This document shows positions 50,777-61,362 of a DNA stretch of 64,000 nt, piece by piece. The notes beneath the pieces were generated by a model. That model did not search any database and was not told where the DNA came from. It was given only the letters and a program-made list of their open reading frames with translations. A program made the translations under genes and the position numbers. Numbering within the stretch: the stretch's first letter is position 1; each line of letters opens with the position of its first letter. Source of the DNA: Jaapia argillacea MUCL 33604 (Eukaryota; Basidiomycota; Agaricomycetes; Jaapiales; Jaapiaceae); assembly GCA_000697665.1 (NCBI GenBank), contig KL197713.1, positions 62,001-126,000 of the forward strand. The letters run 5' to 3'.

Positions 50777-53700
50777 ATGGCATCGACAGCAAGCGTCCCT
50801 GCCTATCTCCTGCCGGGTGTCCCTGTGGTGCAACCTCCCCACCTCGAGGGTGATGCTGCTCTAGCTACGGAGATTTTACCCGGACCTCCTTCGCTACTTG
50901 CCATTCAGCAAGCTGCATCTGGGGCGCACAGGCGGGATCCCAAGAAACCCAGCGTATCCTACCTGCCAGTATCTGATCCAGGTACCACGTACTCTGGGCA
51001 TATGGTAGCCTCCACTGGTGCACTCGAGGCCGAGGGCCCCAGGAGAAAGCGGGCGAGGGTTGATAAAAGGTGAATCTCAACGTTACATACACCTTGAGAG
51101 GATCTAATACGTTCCCTTCTACTTCCCCCCTTTCTTTTCGCCTTACTATGCATTTTTCACCTCGAATCGTTTGTCGTTCGTCCCACTTCACCGCAAACCG
51201 ATTCCGCATCTCACAATGGTCAGTTCTGGGACGAATCGCGCACAAAGGGCATCGGCTCGAAATGTCAACAACTCGTCCCTCTCAGATGTCTCTCCGCCGG
51301 TGGATGCAACGGCTTCGTCACCGCCACCCACGTTGGACTCGGACCCCTTTCCCATGTCCATCGACTTGGATAAGCCATCGCTCTCTCGCTCAAACTCTTC
51401 GACCAACATGGAAGATGCTAGTATCAGCGTGAATGGTCGAAGCAAACGGGCGAGGACTGATAAGGGGAAAGGAAAGGAACAAGACACGGGCAGCTCCAAA
51501 GTGAAAGACGAGCCTTTTGCAGTGGCGCTACCCCAGGCGGAATCCTCTTCTCTTCTTGTGCGTTGGATTTTGCCATCTATCCTCTTGGGCTTCATTTCAT
51601 GGTCAAAAACCAGCCTAACCAAGATCACTGCTCGGCATGTCGTTGCTATGGTGCTTTGATATACTGTGATGGATGCCCTCGCGCTTTTCATCTTTGGTGC
51701 CTTGATCCTCCCCTTGAATCTGGGGATCTACCAGCGGGAGAAACAACTTGGTTTTGTCCAAATTGTACCGTTCGGCAGGTACGCGGAAATCGGACTCCTC
51801 TCCCTCTCTCTGTTGACCTCGCGCTCGTAGAATCCACCTGCAAAGCCACCGTCATCACTACTGTCGCCTTTGATACATCTTGCGCAGACCACAGCGCCTG
51901 TCGAATTCCAGTTGCCTGATGACATCCGTGGTTTTTTCAAAGATGGTATGTCGCGCTTTTCGTGTATCTGCTATGCATGTGATTAATCTCGATTCCATGA
52001 AGTTGCATCTGGTCCAAGAGGTAACTATGTCGACAGTTCAGAAATCAAGCCTCCTCGATTGAAGTACGTTCAGGCAGCGACCACAGTCTTCACTGATTAA
52101 TCTTTGCTACAGTCGTCATGGACAACTGGAAGACCGTGAACCTTTTCGGCTCAAAGACAGGAATGGCGCGCCGGTTCTCTGCTTTCGTTGTGGCAAGTCA
52201 GCTCTTCCACACGAAGAATCCACTCTTGTGTCCAGTGGAAAGCGTCCCCGTCGGACTTCAACTAGATCCTCCAAGCCTGAGACTTGGGAAAGCATAATTT
52301 CTTGTGACTATTGTCATCTACACTGGCATTTGGACTGCCTTGATCCCCCAGTTGCTGTTATGCCACCATTTGGCAAGAAGTGGATGTGTCCCAACCATGC
52401 GGACCAGATTCTTGTTCGTCCCCACCCCGGTCTTCCTTCACGTGTATTGACCCAGTTTATAGCAACCCAAGCGCCGAATTCCCAAACAGAACGTTGCTCC
52501 TATCGACATCACCAAGGCAAATCAATTTAACAACGGCAATATCGAGATTGTACAATCTGAACCTGCATCCTCTGTCCATAAAGTTGCTGTGGATGAGGTG
52601 ATGATCAACGGGCGTCGATATCGTGTGCCAGAGAGGGTCGTGGTGCTTGATTTCTGGTCAAAGGTTGGAAGAGAAGGGAACATTAAACGCCGGTACGCGT
52701 CCTAGTCGAAACACGCAAGTTCTCTTCCATCTAATGGCGACGTTGTAGCGAGCTCGATGTCCCAAGTGGCATGTCATCCCCTCTTACTTCGCTCAGTGAT
52801 TTGGATATGGATGAAGAAGTCCCTCCTCTACCTCCATCGAGATTATACAATGCCGAAGATGTAAGGATGGCTCAGGTACGTTCTATATCCCACTGCATCT
52901 GGCACAGACCATTCACCATCTCCGTGTTTTAGCTTCTATGCGATCTGAAACTTGACGTCCATAGGAATGCAGGGGGTCTACGGACCACCAACACCACGCT
53001 GAAGGACGAGATTGAAAAGAGCGTCCAGACAGAAGCCACCGTGGACACGACGGTGTCTCGCCTCGAAACGAGGCGAGCAGAAGCAAAACCCTCTCGAAAA
53101 CCTGCGACTAAGAAGGCGGAGGCGAAGAAATCAATTCGCAAGGTTGCTCAAGTCAACGGATCAACACATATCATCAAAGCGGAACCAGAGGAGGTAAGTC
53201 GTCGCATTGCTGCTATCTGCGTACATTCGGCACCTAAATCGGCATCCAGGTATCGCTCAGTTCAGAACCCCTGAGTTTTGTGCTCGGTGATGAACCGAAT
53301 GGCCAATTGCCGGGTCCTTCGCAGTCGGCTTCTACTGGGCTCAGAAGATCAAGTCGTGTGGTACAGCCGAGAGGTGGACGTCCATCTCGCGTTGCCAGCA
53401 AGGATTCATTGCCTACACCCGTCGAGTCGAAGGCTCCTGTCGTTCCAATACCAACCGCCCACCCCTCCCACGCCGCGCCGATTCTCACTGCACCAGTCTC
53501 CAACAATATCCCACCAACCAACCCCACGACGCCTTCGCTGAAGATCCGATTGCCACGTTTAAGTGCAATCACCGCCCCCTCGAGCACTGCTCCCCCTACG
53601 CCCACCACCACACGTAGTGATTCACCACTGCGTACGAAGTCACTCAAGTCCTCGAGTAGCGCGAACGAGACCCGCCCAAGGCGTACACGTGGCCGGCCTC

Positions 53701-53786
53701 CGCTTCAGTCTTCTGCTTCCGCTTCTGCCGCTCTCGGTTCCGGGACAGTGCAACATACTTCTCCCTCGAAGCTCACCGGTCGATGA
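50777..53786 (+). CDS. RCO1: Rpd3S histone deacetylase complex subunit RCO1, double PHD finger
   Basis: Chromatin reader of the Rpd3S deacetylase, which acts on transcribed genes. Start at 50777 ([18 protein letters not shown]). Exon 1 ends in the basic patch RRKRARVDK; exon 2 has a second, [16 protein letters not shown]1 (about 51612-51775) is [20 protein letters not shown] then [33 protein letters not shown] linker follows, then the divergent PHD2 (about 52290-52410): [26 protein letters not shown]. The PHD1-linker-PHD2 order is the RCO1 signature. The C-terminal tail has AT-hook-like cores QPRGGRPSR and TRGRPPL. About eight introns. Ends KLTGR at 53786. Confidence 0.92.
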
Positions 53787-54242
53787 CGTGCATTTTGGAG
53801 GCATCGTCTTGGTGGAATATACGCAACCGACCGACACTGATCTTCGACTTGGGAAGATGAGAGGTTGTCGACTTGTAATTACAATTCTCTAGATGACTGA
53901 ATGGTGTACGTATCCGCGTCGATTCCACGACGTTGTGGATGTTGGTCGATGTAACCTCAGTCAGATCGTGCAAGATAGTCTGCTTGCTCGCGCAACCACA
54001 CCCAAGCTGATGTCGCTGAACCAAAACCACGTGTAATAGAATTGACGTTGAACCACTCGGTTCTACGATGAAAACCACCCGCAACAGTATGTGGAGGTGG
54101 AGGCAGTCTACCGACCGCTCATACTGTTTTCACACGGTCTCGTCGAACGCGATCACGGGGAACAAATTGAATCCCCTTGCTCTGAACGCGTCGTGGGCTG
54201 CCAGAGTCTTGCTTACAAGCCTTGAACACTGTCTGTAACAGT
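53787..54242. other. RCO1 3' flank and NUC1 promoter
   Basis: No gene seen. A CACGTG E-box occurs in AACCACGTGTAATAG near 54030, about 210 nt before the NUC1 start. Confidence 0.5.
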
Positions 54243-55680
54243 ATGCCCACTGCATCTTTTGTTCACGCTGCAGTTTTTGCTGTCGGCGCGGTGGTCGGTG
54301 GAGGACTGGCTACTGCAATTAGTGCCTCATCCAACAAACGGAATCAAGCTTCCCTTCCCTCCTTCCAGACCACAGCTCCCGTTCCAACCCCCATCGTGGA
54401 CGTCGGACCGACTGGAATAACGAAACTACCTGCCAGTGCGGCCATCCCTGCCCCCATTCTGGGTCCCGTTCTCAAGTATGGTAATCCTGGTCAGTCCCCT
54501 TTTCTTGACCAAGCAGTTTTCCACCCAGCTCATCTCTATGTCAGGCCCTGTGACGGACCAACTCGTCCGACAAGCATACGTGGCAGGATACGACCGCCGC
54601 CTCCGTCATCCGGCATGGGTGCGCCTCAAGTTTTCCCTGGCACTTCCAATGACTGAGCTCTCCGGCTTAGACTGCTGAGCATTTGACCCTGGCCAAGTTG
54701 GGCCGATCCCTCGTGGAGTCCTCGAGTACAGAATCTGAGAGTGGCGACAGATCCAGAAGTGCATTCTCTGAGGATGAATCAATCCCAGCTCTCTTCCGTG
54801 CAAAACTAAAGGATTACTTCCGGAGTGGTTATGACCGCGGTCACATGTGAGTCTATCTAGCTATCCATCCCTGGCATGATCTGACACCAACTACGCACAG
54901 GGTCCCTGCTGCTGACGCAAAGATATCCCAGGTCAGTCGAATCCGAGATATTCATTCTTATGCTGATCGTTGCTGGGTAATCCCAGGAAGCTATGAACGA
55001 GACGTTTCTACTATCCAACATCGCACCTCAGGTTGGCGATGGTTTCAACCGGCATTGTGAGCGTTGTCAAATCTTCAGCGTTCCCTGGCCATACTCAATA
55101 TTGCAATTAGATTGGGCTTACCTGGAAGACTGGTGCCGTAGATTAACGGGCTCCTTCTCCGACGTGTATGTGTTCACCGTCCCGTTATATCTTCCAAAAC
55201 TATGCGAGGATGGTAAATATCGTGTGGTTAGTACGCACTCCCCATCACCGTCGGCTCTCATTGACTATGTCGTCACAGACACATGAGGTCATTGGATCAC
55301 CTCCCAACGTTGCAGTACCAACGCATTTCGCAAAGGTAGTCCTCGCATCTCGGCCATCCTCACCCTCCACCCCCGATGTACACGACATCTCAACAGGTGC
55401 ATTTGTCCTTCCGAATGCTGTTATCAAAGACGATACTCCCCTTCAGTCTTTCGTCACCCCTGGTAGGTTGAAGTACTCTCCCTTGCCAACATTTACTCAA
55501 GACGAGTGTCTTTTAGTTGAAGCTGTCGAGCGTGCTGCCGGAATCACTTTGTTCTCCGATTCCATCAAAGCCGCCTCCAAGCACATCTGCAAAACATCGA
55601 AATGCGAGGTCATTGTGCGCAGGTTTGACGATGCTCAAAAACGACCCGACCCCAGGAGGACGATGTCCTCTCCAAAATAA
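54243..55680 (+). CDS. NUC1: Mitochondrial DNA/RNA non-specific endonuclease (NUC1/EndoG)
   Basis: Sugar non-specific nuclease of the mitochondrial inner membrane or intermembrane space. Start at 54243 (MPTASFVHAAVFAVGAVVGGGLATAIS), a hydrophobic leader like that of other EndoG proteins. The active site is SGYDRGHMVPAADAK (DRGH, His the general base), spread over two exons with an intron inside HM|VP. Upstream are VAGYDRRLRHPAW and HLTLAKLGRSL; downstream EAMNETFLLSNIAPQVGDGFNR, with the metal-binding Asn region, YWAYLEDWCRRLT and VPLYLPKLCEDGKYRV. About seven short introns. The C-terminus ends after CKTSKCEVIVRRFDDAQK. Comparable in length to yeast Nuc1. Confidence 0.94.
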
Positions 55681-55802
55681 ACGAGCAGAAGGAAATGGAG
55701 TATAGCCCGCGCTTCTGTACTGGATAATTCATCGAGAGCTATTGCTACAATTACCATACATCGAACTGTCCTTCAACCAAATCCCGGCTCCAACCACCTG
55801 GT

Positions 55803-57736
55803 TCAAACAGTGACCCAAGGTTGGCTCACGAGTCGCTGAACCGATATCAAAGCCTGATACCGGACATCAGGATTCTCATGCGACATGAGCTGCATAGCTC
55901 GCTCCTTGCCACCCAAATCCGTGATGATCCTTGTCAGGGACAACAGTGTCAGTGTCGCTCAAAAAACTTGACAAGCGACTTACTTCTTCCCTCGGTCGTA
56001 GTGCTTCACATACTGTCCTAAATCATGGACTGCAACTGCAAGGACAATTGGGTCCGCTGACTCTTGCATCAGGCTCACTAAGGTCCTGTGAAGGAGGGAG
56101 GGTAAGAAAATCAGACGTGAAAATACGTTGATGATCGCGAACTTCAACTGCTGGTAGCCCTTGTCATTGAGTTTCACCGCATTCTCCTTCCAGAACGTCT
56201 CCGACTCATGAACTGGGGTCCATGAGAGATGGCCTGAACTCAATTCCGATGTGTATTCATCATAGGTTCTTCAATTGGCAGGACGAAAACTCAGTGAAAT
56301 CGAGAGGTTGGCAGGAGATCAAAAAGGACACACGTTAGGCTATCGAAGCGCGCACGCAACTCGTCTCTCAGAAATTGAACATCCTCGAGAACGTCATCGT
56401 CTGACCACTTCCGTGAACAGAGATTCTTGGAGAAGGGAAGGAGCTGCGCAACGAGCATTGATGGGAGATTGGCTGATGGAGCTTTGGTGACAAGGTTCTG
56501 TATACGGGAAAACCAACTCTGGTCAGCGAACTGCAAAGCTTGCCCAATGCGACGCGTGTTCAAACGAAATGGAAAATAGTGCATACTCGGAATGTTGCAA
56601 CAATTACGCGGATGACTTTCTCTTTCACCGCCGTTTGTGCCACACTGATGAGGAGAGGGATAATATCATATTTCCTGATATTCAAATATGTCAACAGGTA
56701 GAAGTGTAAATGGCTCAAGGCTCAAGTGAAAATCAACGCACTTATTGATTTGCTCGGCGACTTCTTCCTCAAAGGTCAATAACCAAAAGCAGAACCCAAC
56801 TTGATAGCTCATTTGAGGTCCTGGGTTGTGTTTGAGTATATCGACGAGCCTGCTCTCAGGTCTTAGTCTACAGGCACACCAACAATGGAAACCAGAACTG
56901 CTTTCAACGTACCCGGATATGATGCCCGGCGTCCCCCAAACGGCTCTCCTGCATTCTGAACGCGGCAATAGTGCCTCTAGACATTGAACAGCAACGTCGC
57001 GTTTATATATCGTTGTGGATTGCACCTGCGAAGAGAGAGTGACGAGGAGAGGTTGAAGGACATGAAGGTGAAATGTTGCCCGGTCTGAGCTAAGTGTCGA
57101 TGAAGTCGTCCAAGCGGTCAGCTTCTGGACGTTCTGTAAAAGACAGGACACGACCTTAGCATTAGGGTCAGAATCTGTGTGGCCTTGAGCTGGACAAAGT
57201 CGTCCTGGGTATCGAGAGTTCTGAAACAGAAGTTCATTTGAATATTCTCTCCAGTTTTGGGTGGCGAACCTTAGGAGTGGGCCATAGGGTAGTTCGGGGT
57301 CGGTTTCTGCAGCTTTCAAGAACAGGGGTATACGTTCCTCGTGATCTAGAGGTAGATCGATTTCAGGAGACGGCAATTTCAAGAGGATGCGACGCGCACC
57401 AATGAGAGCATCTCCAATAAGGACCAAAATACATTGCATGGTATCCACCCGCTGCAGTTTTTTGAGCAACCTAACATACAACAGGGCGTAGCTCTGTCCG
57501 TCCGATAACAACAGGGATTCCGTCCTTGCACGGGGTTGTCTATCGACTTTCTTGATCAGCGACAACTCCTCCGAGGTGACCAGCCCTGCTCGTTGATAGC
57601 CCTGCAGGATTGACCATGTTATTGTGTCTGTGTGCCGAAACGATTAGGCCAACCGCACCTCCCATGGAACAGGTTTCGATCGTGTCTTCAATGTGTTCTC
57701 ATCCAACCATGGATTGGAAACCAGGGAGGCAGACAT
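55803..57736 (-). CDS. VMA13: V-type ATPase V1 subunit H
   Basis: Regulatory subunit that joins V1 to Vo and silences free V1. Start at 57736 (MSASLVSNPWLDENTLKTRSKPVPWE), then GYQRAGLVTSEELSLIKKVD after a first intron. Armadillo-type helices carry the family strings YALLYVRLLKKLQRVDTMQC, DALIGARRILL, CLEALLPRSECRRAVW, MSYQVGFCFWLLTFEEEVAEQINK and, at the C-terminus, QYVKHYDRGKK|..TDLGGKERAMQLMSHENPDVRYQALISVQRL. Six or seven introns. A complete reading frame of ordinary length. Divergent from mL46 across only 152 nt. Confidence 0.94.
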
Positions 57737-57888
57737 TATGGTGAAGAATGGTCGATGTAACTTGGATAGTACCTTCTACCCAGAATCGGACTTGGGTCTC
57801 CTGAGGAGGCGGAGTGTGAGCAAAGTCAAGTTCTCACGGCCCATCCACCAAATTTGGGACCGTGCAGAATTGTTCTTCACCAACGGAA
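57737..57888. promoter_or_regulatory. 152-nt divergent promoter between VMA13 and mL46
   Basis: The two start codons are 152 nt apart in opposite directions, so core promoters must overlap or share elements. No TATA box is evident. Confidence 0.5.
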
Positions 57889-58970
57889 ATGTCTGCCTCA
57901 CTGAGGTTATCTTCATGTCGACAGCAGTTGTTCAATCGTTCTGGTAAGTCGATACCGCTTCCATCACCCAGACCATCTTTTTGACCACCTTCTAGTCTTG
58001 CTCCCGAGGACGCGGTCGCTGGCGACTGAGGCGACACCCATTCCTTCTGCTTCAGCCCAGTCGGCCCCGACGACTCCTCACGCACAGGGCTCCAAAACAA
58101 AGCACCATCTTCAAACTTCCATCGTCTTGAACCGCTCCCCAATTATTACACGGACACCCACACGGTTTGAACGCGCCTACTATGCCTATCAACAACGGAT
58201 CCAGCGCGCATTGCACAATCCGTTCCCTTACGACTTCTACTTCAAGCAGGGTTCTATATTGGAAGCGAAGTTTAACGCGGAAGAGCGGAGACGAGAAAGA
58301 AAAGCATTCGGAGCTCCGTTTGGCTTGCCTCCAGAGAGCAAAGACAATAATGAGACCCAGCGAATGAACGAGAGCGCGGCAGAGGAGCTTACCAAGGAGG
58401 ACGATGAGGAACCAGCGTCTAGAATAACTCAGGCGGACTTGGCGAAGGATGTCAAAAGTCTGGACCGAAAGCTGCAGAGGAACTTGTACCTCTTGTTACT
58501 TCGTAAGGACGGGGAGCGGGAGGCTTGGGGATTTCCTCAAGGCTCTCCCCAGAAAGGTGAACTCTTACACGAAGTATGGACCGTCTCTGTTCTTATCCCC
58601 TCACCGCTCGTAACTCACAATTTCTTTTATAAGGCCGCCGAACGGACCCTCGCAGCCGAGTGTGACGTCTATATGGACAGCTGGATTGTAAGTCGGAATC
58701 CCATTGGTCACAGCAAGACTCCTGGAGCTGTTCCCAGCCTTGGCCCGCTGACCGAAGAGGTATGGTTTCCTGTTTGTTGGGCTAATTTCATTTTCTAACC
58801 CCGGTACCCAGGCGCATACATTTTTCTACAAGGCGCACATCCTAGCGGGGCAGGTTCGACCTGTTGGGCAAAATGTCATTGATTTCGCATGGTTGACGAA
58901 GCAGGAGATCCAGCCACATGTGGGAGAACACTACTGGACAAATGTCAAGGATCTCCTTGCCGACTTTTGA
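57889..58970 (+). CDS. Mitochondrial large-subunit ribosomal protein mL46 (MRPL17), NUDIX-like
   Basis: Mitoribosome protein with a NUDIX-like fold. The start at 57889 gives MSASLRLSSCRQQLFNRS, an Arg/Ser-rich matrix-targeting presequence; a later ATG at 57913 would be out of frame after the first intron (57944-57995), so I prefer 57889. Then LPRTRSLATEATP, a conserved RFERAYYAYQQRIQRALHNPFPYDFYFKQGS block in two parts, an acidic linker, and the NUDIX-like part: DRKLQRNLYLLLLR, WGFPQGSPQKGELLHE|AAERTLAAECD. It continues to a C-terminal HTFFYKAHILAGQV and TKQEIQPHVGEHYWTNVKDLL. The Nudix-box glutamates are only partly kept, consistent with a structural role. Confidence 0.92.
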
Positions 58971-59037
58971 GCTCGTCGTGTGGCTCACTACGGCTGCTGC
59001 ATACATTACTTGTGATACGAAATGACAATCTATCACT

Positions 59038-61121
59038 TCAGGGTTTTACCCATATTTCCGAGATCACATTCCATTCGTTAAGTATGCGAACCCCCGCCTG
59101 TTCCACCTCCGTCTGCGCTCGTCCCTCTTCTACCCATCGGTCCTCGATCAATAGAATCCGCAAACCGCCAACAGCATGGTATCCCTTCCGCAACGGTAGA
59201 TATGTCAGGCCAAAATCTTGGCGAACTTCAACTTTCCCTGACCCGTCAGGTGGCATGGTCAATGTCAGACGATCCAGCGGTACAGCTGAAGATCCGACGA
59301 ATGCAACTCCGGAGGAGCCCGCATAGTTGTGCTCATCTCCTGGATTAGGAGTCGGAAGGGGAAGCATCCCAGCATTTTGTGGGTTGTTCTGAAGCGCAGT
59401 GTCGCCGTTAACTTCCCGTCCCTCACCGTTTGCCTCTCTCGGGGAAGTCACGAGTAACCTTTCAAATATGGAGTAATTGAAGTTGCCGCGACCGAGATTG
59501 CCTGTTGTTGGTGACGGTGTGCTGAAGCCGGAGGAGGGCAGTCGGGGACTATAAGCTTCGGGAGAGACTGACGCCGGAGGAGCCGCTCGCCGCGGAATGG
59601 GAGAACGGATGTGCTGGGCAACTAAGGAGACAACTCTTCGCTGGCCAATGCGAGTAGGGGGGAAGATGGCTGAAATGGTGAGCGCGCATTGAATAGTGAA
59701 AGGTTTCTCGATTCGGATGGTATCGTATGGAATGGACACGACGACAAGATCCAACTCCAAGTCACTGGTGATTAATCCAGGTGTCGGAGCGGCTGTCGAT
59801 TGAGGACCAGGCGACTGAGGCCTGGCTGGAATGGTTCCACTTGCAGGGTAGGTGCGGAAGGGAGAGTTTGGCCTGGCTGGCGGTGTTGCAGGCCTTTGGG
59901 GTTGCGTAGGGATTTGAGGTGAGCGAGGCCGAGGCGGCGTCACTATGGCCCCACCTCTCTGCATGTGAGGTGGAAGTGCCGAGGCCGGCTGCTGAGCTGG
60001 TTGAGGGAGAGGAATGCGCCGAGACAACATCTGATGAGATTCAGCAACGGAGAGTCCGTCCAGCCAGAGTTAGCTTACCGACGTGAGGAGACGACCTGGT
60101 TCACCAAATGAAGAGCGCCACGAGATATCAAGACGCCCAAGCGGTATGATACTTCCTGGGGGATGTGTAATGGGAAAAGAAGGTAGCGAGGAAGGGGTGA
60201 GGATGTAGATGTATTGCCTCGTATCCTGCGGTTGCATCAGAGCCATTGACCCAGAAAAAATCATGTCCTCTGTTGCCCGATCTTCGTCTGCCACGTCGTT
60301 TGCGTGCCATCCGTCTGTGCACTCAAACCGAATGCGTTCAAAAGAAAGAGCCTCTTGTGTCATATTTTGAATATGCACCTCGAGGAAAATTCTCTCCCGT
60401 TCTATGGCAGAAAGCAACGCCGATGGCGAGCGTGGCGTATGCACCTTCGTCTTCACCGACAGCGGATTTGTGACCTGGGAACAACAGTTAAAGACTACAT
60501 ACGTCCCGTGCAATGAATCCGAACATACGGCAAATTTATAGAACTTGCGAAATGACTGGAAAACAGCTTCGCCTACATCCTCGACAGGACTGATCTCGGC
60601 AGAAACACGATATGACACGGTGCATGCGAGGACATGTTGCCCTAATTCCTTGATTTCGTGATTCACAACGGTCTCCAGAGTATCGCCAGGAGCGAGACGG
60701 CAATCCAAACCCCCATATTCCCCAATTACGAGCTTCGTCGTAACTGTTTGCATCTCAACCTTCAGCGTAATGACGCCAATTTCGAGCGCAGCCTCGTTGT
60801 TAACGCACAAGCAGCTGGAGAAAGTCTCTCCAAGCTGGATGGCTCCAAAGGACGAGGGAAGTGTGAGCAGGTCCGTCGCATGGGTAAGATCTCGAAGTGT
60901 CTTGGGATGGCCTGGTAATGGGTCTTTGCTTTGGAGCGAGAGAATTGAACCCGTGGAATGAGCAGAAAAGGAGGGAGAGCTCGAATAAAACGGCTCCCAA
61001 GCACTGGATAGCGCCGGTCTCTGCTCATATTCAAGTTTTAGGACGAACAAACGGTAAGACGGTATCCACGCACTGAGACACGCATCACTTTCAGAGAGAG
61101 CGGATGGCTCGTACCCTCCAT
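59038..61121 (-). CDS. TRAPP complex subunit 13 (TRAPPC13, DUF974)
   Basis: Peripheral TRAPP subunit of ER-Golgi and autophagy trafficking. Start at 61121 (MEGTSHPLSLKVMRVS), joined by an intron ending in GAGCAG to RPALSSAWEPFY. Family signatures: LPSSFGAIQLGETFSSCLCVNNE, EIGVITLKVEMQT, LETVVNHEIKELGQHVLACT, KFYKFAVTNPLSVKTKVH, VHIQNMTQEALSFERIRFE, TRQYIYILTP and IPLGRLDISWRSSFGEPGRL. The middle is a long Pro/Arg-rich disordered insert not usual in animals, then LVVVSIPYDTIRIEKPFTIQ and the C-terminal DFGLTYLPLRKGYHAVGGLR..ISEIWVKP. Three or four introns. It lies tail to tail with mL46, 67 nt apart. Confidence 0.92.
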
Positions 61122-61362
61122 GATGAACTCTTACGCAGGGTAGCAGATTCAGAATCTGCGAAAACGATGGAGTGCCTAACGGGCTTTGGCTTGAAGTGAA
61201 AACGTTACAGTACTCCTATTCTCAAAGCGATCAATGCGTCGTGCCTGTGATGCCTATTACTACCAAACACCAAAGTATTTGAAATGATTGCTTCTCAGCG
61301 CTGGCGTGCAAGGGTACTACTAGCAGGCTTGTACTGGGTGGATAACAAACTGTAACAACGCA

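Noticed and set aside
57913-57947. ATG at 57913 as start of mL46
   Set aside because: It gives the wrong phase across the first intron; the ATG at 57889 fits and encodes a good mitochondrial presequence.
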